Source: Streptomyces sp. NBC_00094 (GTDB lineage Bacteria > Actinomycetota > Actinomycetes > Streptomycetales > Streptomycetaceae). From it: a DNA stretch of 64,000 bases. The stretch lies in the NCBI RefSeq assembly GCF_026343125.1, contig NZ_JAPEMB010000001.1:4841501-4905500 (forward strand). The letters are read 5' to 3'. The position numbers were made by a program, and so were the translations under genes. Positions 19,689 to 27,865 of this stretch are shown one piece after another; the stretch's first letter is position 1; every line of letters begins with the position of its first letter. The notes below the pieces were generated by a model. The model was not told where the DNA came from, made no database searches, and worked only from the letters and a program-made list of their open reading frames with translations.

Positions 19689-19910
19689 GTGGCCAAGAAG
19701 CAAGGTGCCATCGAAATCGAGGGCACCGTGATCGAGTCCCTCCCGAACGCCATGTTCAAGGTGGAGCTCCAGAACGGTCACAAGGTCCTCGCGCACATCT
19801 CCGGCAAGATGCGGATGCACTACATCCGAATCCTTCCGGACGACCGGGTCGTCGTGGAGCTCTCTCCGTACGACCTGACGCGTGGCCGGATCGTCTACCG
19901 GTACAAGTAG
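19689..19910 (+). CDS. infA: Translation initiation factor IF-1
   Basis: A 73-residue S1/OB-fold protein: MAKKQGAIEIEGTVIESLPNAMFKVELQNGHKVLAHISGKMRMHYIRILPDDRV. It occupies the A site during initiation. The GTG at 19689 matches all family N-termini and has a purine-rich site upstream; an in-frame ATG at 19632 lies in the promoter region and is rejected. rpmJ follows after 63 bases. Confidence 0.97.
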   Translation: MAKKQGAIEIEGTVIESLPNAMFKVELQNGHKVLAHISGKMRMHYIRILPDDRVVVELSPYDLTRGRIVYRYK

Positions 19911-19973
19911 ATCTTGCCCGCACCTCGCGCCTCGCGCGCGGTGATGGCACTGACCCGGAGAACCTCACATCCC

Positions 19974-20087
19974 ATGAAGGTCAAGCCGAGCGTCAAGAAG
20001 ATCTGCGACAAGTGCAAGGTGATCCGCCGTCACGGCCGGGTCATGGTCATCTGCGACAACCTGCGCCACAAGCAGCGCCAGGGCTGA
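19974..20087 (+). CDS. rpmJ: 50S ribosomal protein L36
   Basis: A 37-residue protein, MKVKPSVKKICDKCKVIRRHGRVMVICDNLRHKQRQG read in short pieces: basic N-terminus, zinc ligands C11-x2-C14, C27 and H32, and a basic C-terminus. This is the C+ form of L36 that coordinates zinc. It stands between infA and rpsM, its normal position. Confidence 0.96.
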   Translation: MKVKPSVKKICDKCKVIRRHGRVMVICDNLRHKQRQG

Positions 20088-20292
20088 CGCACGCCGACCG
20101 ACCTGCATTTCGCAGTTCTTCGCGCGACGCATAGCAGTACGTACATACGCAGAGCCCGTCCGGTCGTGTTCCACGGCTGACGGCACCTCCGGCGGGGGCC
20201 GGGGACCCGGTCGTACCACCTCCCTGAATCCAGGGCGGTCGGCGGTCGGGATTGGTTCTGCAGCAGACCCCCGAGAACACAGGAGCCATTGA
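20088..20292 (+). promoter_or_regulatory. Leader region of the rpsM-rpsK-rpoA-rplQ cluster
   Basis: A 205-base spacer without a credible gene. It contains short inverted repeats, including a GGGGCCGGGG-rich segment and a near-palindrome GGTTCTGCAGCAGACC shortly before ACAGGAGCC, the ribosome binding site of rpsM. In E. coli S4 represses this operon, but rpsD is not in this cluster. Any regulation here is unproven. Confidence 0.4.
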
Positions 20293-20673
20293 ATGGCACG
20301 CGTTTCCGGTGTTGACATCCCGCGCGAAAAGCGTGTGGTGGTCGCACTCACCTACGTCTTCGGCATCGGGCGTACCCGGTCCGAGGAGATCCTCGCCTCC
20401 ACCGGCGTGGACCCGTCCACCCGTGTCCGTGACCTTGCCGAGGAAGACCTCGTCAAGATCCGTGAGTACGTGGACGCCAACCTCCAGACCGAGGGTGACC
20501 TCCGCCGCGAGATCGCCGCCGACATCCGCCGCAAGGTCGAGATCGGCTGCTACCAGGGTCTGCGCCACCGTCGTGGCCTGCCCGTTCGCGGTCAGCGCAC
20601 CAGCACGAACGCTCGTACCCGCAAGGGCCCGCGTCGCGCCATCGCCGGCAAGAAGAAGCCGGGCAAGAAGTAG
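20293..20673 (+). CDS. rpsM: 30S ribosomal protein S13
   Basis: A 126-residue S13: MARVSGVDIPREKRVVVALTYVFGIGRTRSEEIL with the C-terminal RHRRGLPVRGQRTSTNARTRKGPRR. It contacts the P-site tRNA and forms intersubunit bridges. It is the first gene of the alpha-type operon. Confidence 0.97.
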   Translation: MARVSGVDIPREKRVVVALTYVFGIGRTRSEEILASTGVDPSTRVRDLAEEDLVKIREYVDANLQTEGDLRREIAADIRRKVEIGCYQGLRHRRGLPVRGQRTSTNARTRKGPRRAIAGKKKPGKK

Positions 20674-20739
20674 TCCTCAGCGGACGCTTGACCAAGCGGT
20701 CTTCGCTGTAGGACCGACCACCTCCCGTAGGAGTAATAG

Positions 20740-21144
20740 ATGCCCCCCAAGGGTCGTCAGGGCGCTGCCAAGAAGGTGCGCCGCAAGGAAAAGAAGAACG
20801 TCGCTCACGGCCACGCGCACATCAAGAGCACGTTCAACAACACGATCGTCTCGATCACGGACCCCTCGGGCAACGTGATCTCCTGGGCCTCCGCCGGCCA
20901 CGTCGGCTTCAAGGGCTCGCGCAAGTCGACCCCGTTCGCCGCGCAGATGGCCGCCGAGTCGGCCGCTCGCCGCGCGCAGGAGCACGGCATGCGCAAGGTT
21001 GACGTCTTCGTCAAGGGTCCGGGCTCCGGCCGCGAGACCGCGATCCGTTCCCTCCAGGCCACGGGCCTCGAGGTCGGTTCGATCCAGGACGTCACCCCCA
21101 CGCCGCACAACGGCTGCCGTCCCCCCAAGCGCCGCCGCGTCTGA
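20740..21144 (+). CDS. rpsK: 30S ribosomal protein S11
   Basis: A 134-residue S11 with AHIKSTFNNTIVSITDPSGNVISWASAG and the terminal VTPTPHNGCRPPKRRRV. It is part of the 30S platform near the Shine-Dalgarno helix. In E. coli rpsD would come next; here rpoA follows directly after 126 bases, as in other streptomycetes. Confidence 0.97.
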   Translation: MPPKGRQGAAKKVRRKEKKNVAHGHAHIKSTFNNTIVSITDPSGNVISWASAGHVGFKGSRKSTPFAAQMAAESAARRAQEHGMRKVDVFVKGPGSGRETAIRSLQATGLEVGSIQDVTPTPHNGCRPPKRRRV

Positions 21145-21270
21145 CGCACGGCTGCTTGACACAGGCTTCGGGCGGTACGGCTCTTCGGACCGTGCCGCCC
21201 GTACCCTTGTAGGTGCTAGATCCCGTCGGGCGTCAAATAGTGGGCGTCCACGAATGAAGGACATAGAGAC

Positions 21271-22293
21271 ATGCTGATCGCTCAGCGTCCGTCGCTGACC
21301 GAAGAGGTCGTCGACGAGTTCCGCTCCCGGTTCGTGATCGAGCCGCTGGAGCCGGGCTTCGGTTACACCCTCGGCAACTCCCTCCGCCGTACCCTCCTCT
21401 CCTCGATCCCGGGTGCCGCTGTCACCAGCATCCGCATCGACGGCGTCCTGCACGAGTTCACCACCGTGCCGGGTGTCAAGGAGGACGTCACCGACCTCAT
21501 CCTCAACATCAAGCAGCTGGTCGTCTCCTCGGAGCACGACGAGCCGGTCGTGATGTACCTGCGCAAGCAGGGCCCGGGTCTGGTCACCGCCGCCGACATC
21601 GCGCCCCCGGCCGGTGTCGAGGTGCACAACCCCGACCTCGTCCTCGCCACGCTCAACGGCAAGGGCAAGCTGGAGATGGAGCTGACCGTCGAGCGCGGTC
21701 GCGGCTACGTCTCCGCCGTGCAGAACAAGCAGGTGGGCCAGGAGATCGGTCGTATTCCGGTCGACTCCATCTACTCGCCGGTGCTCAAGGTCACGTACAA
21801 GGTCGAGGCGACCCGTGTCGAGCAGCGCACCGACTTCGACAAGCTGATCGTCGACGTCGAGACCAAGCAGGCCATGCGCCCGCGTGACGCCATGGCGTCC
21901 GCCGGCAAGACCCTGGTCGAGCTGTTCGGTCTGGCGCGCGAGCTCAACATCGACGCCGAGGGCATCGACATGGGCCCGTCCCCGACGGACGCCGCGCTCG
22001 CCGCCGATCTGGCGCTGCCGATCGAGGAGCTCGAGCTCACCGTTCGTTCGTACAACTGCCTCAAGCGCGAGGGCATCCACTCCGTGGGTGAGCTCGTGGC
22101 GCGCTCCGAGGCGGACCTGCTCGACATCCGCAACTTCGGTGCGAAGTCGATCGACGAGGTCAAGGCGAAGCTGGCCGGTATGGGCCTCGCGCTGAAGGAC
22201 TCGCCGCCCGGATTCGACCCGACCGCCGCCGCGGACGCCTTCGGCGCCGACGACGACGCGGACGCCGGTTTCGTGGAGACCGAGCAGTACTGA
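21271..22293 (+). CDS. rpoA: DNA-directed RNA polymerase alpha subunit
   Basis: A 340-residue alpha subunit. The N-terminal dimerisation domain has RFVIEPLEPGFGYTLGNSLRRTLLSSIPGAAVTSI. The flexible linker is at about residues 235-245. The C-terminal domain is complete (EELELTVRSYNCLKREGIHSVGELVARSEADLLDIRNFGAKSIDEVK) with an acidic tail. It assembles the polymerase and contacts UP elements and activators. Confidence 0.98.
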   Translation: MLIAQRPSLTEEVVDEFRSRFVIEPLEPGFGYTLGNSLRRTLLSSIPGAAVTSIRIDGVLHEFTTVPGVKEDVTDLILNIKQLVVSSEHDEPVVMYLRKQGPGLVTAADIAPPAGVEVHNPDLVLATLNGKGKLEMELTVERGRGYVSAVQNKQVGQEIGRIPVDSIYSPVLKVTYKVEATRVEQRTDFDKLIVDVETKQAMRPRDAMASAGKTLVELFGLARELNIDAEGIDMGPSPTDAALAADLALPIEELELTVRSYNCLKREGIHSVGELVARSEADLLDIRNFGAKSIDEVKAKLAGMGLALKDSPPGFDPTAAADAFGADDDADAGFVETEQY

Positions 22294-22350
22294 TCCTCTT
22301 CCCGAGGATCGATCGACCTCTGCGGGCCGGTTTCGGCCGGCCGCGCAGTT

Positions 22351-22374
22351 CCCCGCGCCCCTAGGGGCGCGGGG
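22351..22374 (+). repeat. Perfect G/C palindrome after rpoA, possible terminator or dispersed repeat
   Basis: A 24-base perfect palindrome with an effective 10-bp stem (22351-22360 with 22365-22374) around CTAG, preceded by GCGCAGTT. I recall near-identical palindromes of the type CCCCGCGCCCC...GGGGCGCGGGG as common dispersed intergenic elements in streptomycetes. It lies between rpoA and rplQ and may attenuate transcription. Confidence 0.6.
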
Positions 22375-22452
22375 TCTTCGACGGGCGACCGCCCGCTCGG
22401 ACACTGACACCGGTACCTCATACGGCCGGTGCAGATCACTAGGAGAAACACC

Positions 22453-22920
22453 ATGCCGCGTCCCGCCAAGGGTGCTCGTCTCGGTGGCAGCGCCGCTCAC
22501 GAGCGTCTGCTGCTCGCCAACCTGGCGAAGTCCCTCTTCGAGCACGGCCGCATCACGACGACCGAGGCCAAGGCCCGCCGCCTGCGCCCCGTCGCCGAGC
22601 GCCTGATCACCAAGGCGAAGAAGGGCGACATCCACAACCGTCGCCTGGTGCTGCAGACGATCACCGACAAGGGCATCGTCCACACCCTCTTCACGGAGAT
22701 CGCCCCGCGTTACTCGGAGCGTCCCGGTGGCTACACCCGCATCACCAAGATCGGCAACCGTCGTGGCGACAACGCCCCGATGGCCGTGATCGAGCTGGTC
22801 GAGGGCGAGATCGCCAAGAAGGCGACCGTCGCCGAGGCCGAGGCCGCCACCGTGCGCGCCGTCAAGGAGGCCGACGCGGCCGCCGTTGAGGCTCCGGCCG
22901 AGGAGTCGAAGGACGCGTAA
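22453..22920 (+). CDS. rplQ: 50S ribosomal protein L17
   Basis: A 155-residue L17: MPRPAKGARLGGSAAHERLLLANLAKSLFEHGRITTTEAKARRLRPVAERLIT. The core ends near residue 115, and an Ala/Glu-rich tail of about 40 residues follows, as in other actinobacteria. The start at 22453 follows AGGAGA. It ends the alpha-type operon and is followed by a strong terminator. Confidence 0.96.
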   Translation: MPRPAKGARLGGSAAHERLLLANLAKSLFEHGRITTTEAKARRLRPVAERLITKAKKGDIHNRRLVLQTITDKGIVHTLFTEIAPRYSERPGGYTRITKIGNRRGDNAPMAVIELVEGEIAKKATVAEAEAATVRAVKEADAAAVEAPAEESKDA

Positions 22921-22940
22921 GCGTTTTTCGTTTCTCTTGT

Positions 22941-22972
22941 GCGGGCCCGTACCCCCTGGGGTGCGGGCCCGC
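22941..22972 (+). terminator. Terminator after rplQ
   Basis: A 14-bp stem (22941-22954 with 22959-22972) with one G-U pair and a 4-base loop, 20 bases after the rplQ stop. truA begins 26 bases later on the same strand and would need read-through or its own promoter. Confidence 0.8.
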
Positions 22973-22998
22973 TCCCGTGTGTTTGAGAGGATTCCCGC

Positions 22999-23856
22999 GT
23001 GAGCGATGACGTGCAGGACGGGTTCGTACGAGTACGCCTTGATCTTTCGTACGAGGGCAAGGACTTCTCCGGCTGGGCCAAGCAGCCCCTGGGGCGGCGC
23101 ACCGTGCAGGGCGAGATCGAGGCCGCGCTGCGGACCGTGACGCGTTCCACGGAGACGTACGAGCTGACCGTCGCCGGCCGGACCGACTCCGGGGTGCACG
23201 CCCGTGGCCAGGTCGCCCACGTCGACCTGCCCGTCGAGCTGTGGGAGGAGCACCGGGACAAGCTGCTCAGGCGACTCGCGGGCCGGCTCTCCCACGACGT
23301 ACGGATCTGGTCCGTCGCCGAGGCCCCCAGCGGCTTCAACGCCCGCTTCTCGGCGATCTGGCGCCGCTACGCCTACCGGGTCACCGACAACCCCGGAGGC
23401 GTCGACCCGCTGCTGCGCGGGCACGTCCTGTGGCACGACTGGCCCCTGGACATGGACGCCATGAACGAGGCCGCGACCGCGCTCGTCGGCGAGCACGACT
23501 TCGCCGCGTACTGCAAGAAGCGCGAGGGCGCCACGACCATCCGCACCCTGCAGGTGCTGCGCTGGGAGCGGCGGCCCGACGGCATCCTCGAAGCGACCGT
23601 GAAGGCGGACGCCTTCTGCCACAACATGGTCCGCTCGCTCGTCGGCGCCCTGCTCTTCGTCGGCGACGGCCACCGGCCGGTCGACTGGCCCGGCAAGGTG
23701 CTCGCCGCCGGGGTGCGGGACTCGGCCGTCCACGTCGTACGGCCGCACGGCCTCACCCTCGAAGAGGTCGGCTACCCGGAGGACGCGCTGCTCGCCGCCC
23801 GCAGCAAGGAGGCTCGCAACAAGCGGTCACTCCCCGGGAGCGTTGGCTGCTGCTGA
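22999..23856 (+). CDS. truA: tRNA pseudouridine(38-40) synthase
   Basis: A 285-residue enzyme that makes pseudouridine at positions 38-40 of the tRNA anticodon arm. The catalytic aspartate is Asp63 in AGRTDSGVHARGQ, with a substrate-binding segment WRRYAYRV and a C-terminal CHNMVRSLVG. GTG start. Its 3' end overlaps the 3' end of the convergent gene at 23827 by 30 bases. The rplQ-truA order is standard in actinobacteria. Confidence 0.95.
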   Translation: MSDDVQDGFVRVRLDLSYEGKDFSGWAKQPLGRRTVQGEIEAALRTVTRSTETYELTVAGRTDSGVHARGQVAHVDLPVELWEEHRDKLLRRLAGRLSHDVRIWSVAEAPSGFNARFSAIWRRYAYRVTDNPGGVDPLLRGHVLWHDWPLDMDAMNEAATALVGEHDFAAYCKKREGATTIRTLQVLRWERRPDGILEATVKADAFCHNMVRSLVGALLFVGDGHRPVDWPGKVLAAGVRDSAVHVVRPHGLTLEEVGYPEDALLAARSKEARNKRSLPGSVGCC

Positions 23857-24813
23857 CGCCTGGGTGCGGCCGCGGGCGTAGATCTGGTTGAAGGCGAAGG
23901 TGCCGAGGTCGTCGCTGGCCTGGAAGACGGGCTTGTCGGCCTTGGTGACCTTCTTGCCGTTGGCGAAGCCGGCCTGGGTGAAGTAGGCGTAGCGGCCGAC
24001 CGAGTTCGCCCGGCGCAGGCAGATCGTGCCGTGACAGAACTCACGCACGCCCGCCCCCGCGAGCGGCGCGATGCCGCCGGTGGCCTGGGCCTTCGCCTTG
24101 GTGGCCGCCGCCTCGGAGGGGAAGACGGCCACGCCGACGGTGATCGCCACGCCGTCCTTCACGTAGGTGGCGCGCAGGACCTTCTGGCAGCCGTGCTTCT
24201 TGAGGACGGTGCCGAGACCGCCCTGGACGGCCGCCGCGCAGTTCGTGGTGGTGGCGGTCGCGCCCTTCTTGTACAGGCGGCCGTCCATGGTCAGCTTCTT
24301 GCCCGGGAAGAGGCCCTCCGCGCTGATCGGGGCCGTGTCCTTCTTCGGGTCCGAGATGTAGTCCTTCGGGTTCGGCGGGGGCGGCGGCGCCACCGAGGAG
24401 AACGTCGGCTCGGGGGTGGGGGAGCCGGTGGGGGAGACCGTGACGGTCGGGACCCCGCCGTTCTTCGCCTCGTCGTCCGTCTTGTTCGTGGTCACGACGG
24501 CCGTGGCGACGATCGCGCCCACCGCGAGGGTGGCCAGCACCCCGCCGCCGATCATCAGCCAGCGCTTGCGGCGGCCGCGGCTGGCGGAGGCGTCGGCGAG
24601 GGCGCCCCAGTCGGGGGTCGGTCCGCCGCCCTGCGCGCCGGGGAAGGGGTTCGGCTGCTGCTGCCCGTACCCGGAAGGCTGCTGCTGTCCGTACGCGGGC
24701 TGCTGCTGCTGTCCGTAGCCCGGCTGCCCGCCGTACTGCTGTCCGTATCCCTGCTGACCCTGCTGACCCTGCTGCTGCGGCTCTTGCGGCCACTGCGGTC
24801 CCCCGAAGCTCAT
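23827..24813 (-). CDS. Single-pass membrane protein with Gln/Gly/Tyr-rich N-terminus
   Basis: A 328-residue protein of unknown function. Residues 1-60 are a low-complexity cytoplasmic segment built from GYGQQ-like units. A transmembrane helix follows at about residues 83-105 (WLMIGGGVLATLAVGAIVATAVV), then a Thr/Pro-rich linker and an extracellular domain of about 190 residues with four Cys (CAAAV, CQK, CHGTICL). The start at 24813 is chosen because TAGGAT on the minus strand lies 7 bases upstream, which fits a leaderless transcript; an alternative ATG at 24822 would remove this spacing. No pathway can be assigned. Confidence 0.8.
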   Translation of the reverse strand: MSFGGPQWPQEPQQQGQQGQQGYGQQYGGQPGYGQQQQPAYGQQQPSGYGQQQPNPFPGAQGGGPTPDWGALADASASRGRRKRWLMIGGGVLATLAVGAIVATAVVTTNKTDDEAKNGGVPTVTVSPTGSPTPEPTFSSVAPPPPPNPKDYISDPKKDTAPISAEGLFPGKKLTMDGRLYKKGATATTTNCAAAVQGGLGTVLKKHGCQKVLRATYVKDGVAITVGVAVFPSEAAATKAKAQATGGIAPLAGAGVREFCHGTICLRRANSVGRYAYFTQAGFANGKKVTKADKPVFQASDDLGTFAFNQIYARGRTQASAAANAPGE

Positions 24814-24820
24814 GCCGCGC

Positions 24821-24862
24821 ATCCTAATCCGGTTGGGCGAAGGGGATGCGTGCGGTGACAAT
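24821..24862. promoter_or_regulatory. Divergent leaderless promoters between 24813 and 24870
   Basis: On the minus strand TAGGAT (24826-24821) lies 7 bases before the ATG at 24813. On the plus strand GACAAT (24857-24862) lies 7 bases before the ATG at 24870. Neither gene has a clear Shine-Dalgarno sequence, which fits leaderless mRNAs. The -35 regions are weak. Confidence 0.4.
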
Positions 24863-24869
24863 GCACTCC

Positions 24870-26492
24870 ATGGGACATGTCGAGGCCGCACATCTTGAGT
24901 ACTACCTTCCGGACGGGCGGGTCCTGCTCGGGGACGCCTCCTTCCGCGTGGGGGAGGGCGCGGTCGTCGCCCTCGTCGGGGCCAACGGCGCCGGAAAGAC
25001 CACGCTGCTCCGGCTGATCTCCGGGGAGCTCCAGCCGCACGGCGGCTCCGTCACCGTCAGCGGCGGCCTCGGTGTGATGCCGCAGTTCGTCGGCTCCGTG
25101 CGGGACGAGTCCACCGTCCGTGACCTGCTGGTCTCGGTGGCGCAGCCGCGGATCCGGGAGGCCGCGAAGGCGGTCGACAAGGCCGAGCACCTGATCATGA
25201 CGGTCGACGACGAGGCCGCGCAGATGGCGTACGCGCAGGCCCTCAGCGACTGGGCCGAGGTGCAGGGGTACGAGGCCGAGACCCTCTGGGACATCTGCAC
25301 CATGGCGGCGCTCGGCGTCCCGTACGAGAAGGCCCAGTTCCGGGAGGTGCGGACGCTCTCCGGCGGCGAGCAGAAGCGGCTGGTCCTGGAGTACCTGCTG
25401 CGCGGCCCCGACGAGGTCCTGCTCCTGGACGAGCCGGACAACTACCTCGACGTGCCCGGCAAGCGGTGGCTGGAGGAGCGGCTGCGGGAGACCCGTAAGA
25501 CCGTGCTCTTCATCTCCCACGACCGCGAGCTGCTCTCCCGGGGTGCCCAGAAGATCGTCGCGGTCGAGCCCGGCCCGGCCGGCTCGGACGTGTGGGTGCA
25601 CGGTGGCGGCTTCGCCACCTTCCACGAGGCCCGGCGCGAGCGGTTCGCCCGCTTCGAGGAGCTGAAGCGGCGCTGGGACGAGAAGCACGCCCAGCTGAAG
25701 AAGCTCGTGCTCAACCTGCGGCAGGCGGCGTCGGTCAGCCACGACATGGCCTCGCGGTACGCGGCGGCGCAGACCCGGCTGCGGAAGTTCGAGGAGGCGG
25801 GGCCGCCGCCGGAGCCGCCGCGCGAGCAGGACATCCGGATGCGGCTGCGCGGCGGCCGGACCGGTGTGCGGGCCGTGACCGTCGAGAACCTTGAGCTGAC
25901 CGGTCTCATGAAGCCGTTCTCGCTGGAGATCTTCTACGGGGAGCGGGTCGCGGTCCTCGGGTCGAACGGCTCCGGGAAGTCGCACTTCCTGCGGCTGCTC
26001 GCGGGGGACCCGTCGGTCGCCCACACGGGCGACTGGAAGCTGGGCGCGCGGGTCGTGCCCGGGCACTTCGCGCAGACCCACGCGCACCCGGAGCTGACCG
26101 GGCGGCCGCTCGTCGACATCCTGTGGACGGAGCACGCCAAGGACCGGGGCGGGGCGATGTCGATGCTGCGGCGGTACGAGCTGGAGCGCCAGGGCGACCA
26201 GCCCTTCGACAAGCTCTCCGGTGGGCAGCAGGCCCGCTTCCAGATCCTGCTCCTGGAGCTGGCGGGGACGACGGCGCTGCTCCTCGACGAGCCGACGGAC
26301 AACCTGGACCTGGAGTCGGCCGAGGCGCTCCAGGACGGTCTGGAGACGTATGACGGCACGGTTCTCGCGGTGACGCATGACCGGTGGTTCGCGAAGAGCT
26401 TCGACCGGTTCCTGGTGTTCGGGTCGGACGGGGTCGTTCGGGAGACGTCGGAGCCGGTGTGGGACGAGCGGCGGGTCGAGCGGGCGCGCTGA
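24870..26492 (+). CDS. ABC-F family ATPase
   Basis: A 540-residue protein with two ABC ATPase domains and no membrane segments, the ABC-F architecture. Domain 1 has Walker A GANGAGKTT (37-45), signature LSGGEQKRL and Walker B LLLDEPDN. A charged linker follows (RFARFEELKRRWDEKHAQLKKL). Domain 2 has GSNGSGKS near 363, LSGGQQARF and LLLDEPTDNLD. ABC-F proteins act on ribosomes, as translation factors or antibiotic-protection factors; the substrate here cannot be told from sequence. The start at 24870 is chosen over ATGs at 24846 and 24861 because of an upstream -10 element. Confidence 0.88.
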   Translation: MGHVEAAHLEYYLPDGRVLLGDASFRVGEGAVVALVGANGAGKTTLLRLISGELQPHGGSVTVSGGLGVMPQFVGSVRDESTVRDLLVSVAQPRIREAAKAVDKAEHLIMTVDDEAAQMAYAQALSDWAEVQGYEAETLWDICTMAALGVPYEKAQFREVRTLSGGEQKRLVLEYLLRGPDEVLLLDEPDNYLDVPGKRWLEERLRETRKTVLFISHDRELLSRGAQKIVAVEPGPAGSDVWVHGGGFATFHEARRERFARFEELKRRWDEKHAQLKKLVLNLRQAASVSHDMASRYAAAQTRLRKFEEAGPPPEPPREQDIRMRLRGGRTGVRAVTVENLELTGLMKPFSLEIFYGERVAVLGSNGSGKSHFLRLLAGDPSVAHTGDWKLGARVVPGHFAQTHAHPELTGRPLVDILWTEHAKDRGGAMSMLRRYELERQGDQPFDKLSGGQQARFQILLLELAGTTALLLDEPTDNLDLESAEALQDGLETYDGTVLAVTHDRWFAKSFDRFLVFGSDGVVRETSEPVWDERRVERAR

Positions 26493-26511
26493 CCTGGTGT
26501 CTCGCGGCGTT

Positions 26512-26541
26512 TTGACCCGTCGGGGGTGGCGCGGGTAGTGT
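26512..26541 (+). promoter_or_regulatory. Promoter of rplM-rpsI
   Basis: TTGACC (26512-26517) and TAGTGT (26536-26541) are separated by 18 bases, a close match to the principal (HrdB-type) sigma consensus. The 5' leader to the rplM GTG would be about 170 bases and includes no obvious gene. Confidence 0.7.
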
Positions 26542-26718
26542 TGCGGTTTGTTATGCGTATTGGCTCCGTCGCGCTCACGCGAAGGGCTCTTACGCAGGTT
26601 CCCTGGAGCAGTTACCAGTGGCTCGCATACGGGCGGTGTCCCGGCAGTGCAGGCCCCAGCTGCATGATCGCTTCAGGTGTGTCTGGACTCCATCCACTGA
26701 AGAAGCGAAGGCTACGAA

Positions 26719-27162
26719 GTGCGTACGTACAGCCCCAAGCCCGGCGATGTCACTCGCCAGTGGCACATCATCGACGCGCAGGACATCGTCCTGGGCCGTC
26801 TCGCGACCACGGCTGCGAACCTCCTCCGAGGCAAGCACAAGCCGGTGTACGCCCCGCACATGGACATGGGCGACTTCGTCATCATCATCAACGCTGACAA
26901 GGTCCACCTGTCCGGCAACAAGAAGACCCAGAAGCTGGCGTACCGCCACTCTGGCTTCCCGGGTGGTCTGCGCTCCGTCCGTTACGACGAGCTGCTCTCC
27001 AAGAACCCCGAGAAGGCCGTCGAGAAGGCCATCAAGGGCATGATCCCCAAGAACACCCTGGGCCGTCAGATGATCTCGAAGCTGAAGGTCTACGCGGGCG
27101 AGAACCACCCGCACGCTGCGCAGCAGCCGGTCCCGTTCGAGATCACCCAGGTCGCGCAGTAG
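26719..27162 (+). CDS. rplM: 50S ribosomal protein L13
   Basis: A 147-residue L13, GTG start: MRTYSPKPGDVTRQWHIIDAQDIVLGRLATTAANLLRGKHKP, with GFPGGLRSVRYDELLSKNPEKAVEKAIKGMIPKN. It is an early 50S assembly protein. It forms a two-gene operon with rpsI 44 bases downstream, the standard bacterial pair. Confidence 0.97.
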   Translation: MRTYSPKPGDVTRQWHIIDAQDIVLGRLATTAANLLRGKHKPVYAPHMDMGDFVIIINADKVHLSGNKKTQKLAYRHSGFPGGLRSVRYDELLSKNPEKAVEKAIKGMIPKNTLGRQMISKLKVYAGENHPHAAQQPVPFEITQVAQ

Positions 27163-27206
27163 TTCCGGCCACACCCCCTAAGAACGAAAGAAATCTGAGG
27201 AGCATC

Positions 27207-27719
27207 GTGGCCGAGACCACCCCCGAGACCCCCGTCGACGAGTTCGAGGGCGTTGAGGAGTACACCACCGAGACCGAGCTCGTCGAGGGTGAGTACACCT
27301 CCGAGTCGCTCGCGTCCCGCTTCGGCGACCCGCAGCCGGCCGCCGGCCTGGGCCGTCGCAAGAACGCCATCGCCCGCGTCCGGATCGTTCCGGGCACCGG
27401 CAAGTGGAAGATCAACGGTCGCACCCTTGAGGACTACTTCCCCAACAAGGTGCACCAGCAGGAAGTCAACGAGCCCTTCAAGGTGCTCGAGCTCGACAAC
27501 CGCTACGACGTCATCGCCCGCATCGCGGGTGGCGGTGTCTCCGGCCAGGCCGGCGCCCTGCGCCTCGGTGTGGCCCGTGCGCTGAACGAGGCGGATGTCG
27601 AGAACAACCGCCCGGCGCTGAAGAAGGCCGGCTTCCTCTCCCGCGACGACCGTGCGGTCGAGCGCAAGAAGGCCGGTCTCAAGAAGGCCCGTAAGGCCCC
27701 GCAGTACAGCAAGCGTTAA
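27207..27719 (+). CDS. rpsI: 30S ribosomal protein S9 with acidic N-terminal extension
   Basis: A 170-residue S9. The conserved core starts near residue 48 (GLGRRKNAIARVRIVPG) and ends with the basic tail KARKAPQYSKR whose last residue touches the P-site tRNA anticodon. The first 45 or so residues are an acidic Glu/Thr-rich extension, as in other actinobacterial S9. GTG start after GAGGAG. A strong terminator follows. Confidence 0.96.
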   Translation: MAETTPETPVDEFEGVEEYTTETELVEGEYTSESLASRFGDPQPAAGLGRRKNAIARVRIVPGTGKWKINGRTLEDYFPNKVHQQEVNEPFKVLELDNRYDVIARIAGGGVSGQAGALRLGVARALNEADVENNRPALKKAGFLSRDDRAVERKKAGLKKARKAPQYSKR

Positions 27720-27741
27720 TCACGCCTGCTCGGACTGTTCT

Positions 27742-27788
27742 CGTACGCCCCGGCGGCACTGCCCGTGCCGTCGGGGCGTACGTTTTTT
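27742..27788 (+). terminator. Strong intrinsic terminator after rpsI
   Basis: An 18-bp stem (27742-27759 with 27765-27782) with one G-T pair, directly followed by six T residues. It separates the ribosomal pair from glmM. Confidence 0.95.
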
Positions 27789-27865
27789 CATAGCCTTTTT
27801 CACCTTCACCTTCATCATCACGTTCATCTTTCATCGGCTTGGGCACGTATTTTCGGAGGACAGCT

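Noticed and set aside
20677..23748. 1023-codon open frame on the minus strand across rpsK, rpoA, rplQ and truA
   Set aside because: All four plus-strand genes are certain, and the minus frame has the repetitive composition of a shadow.
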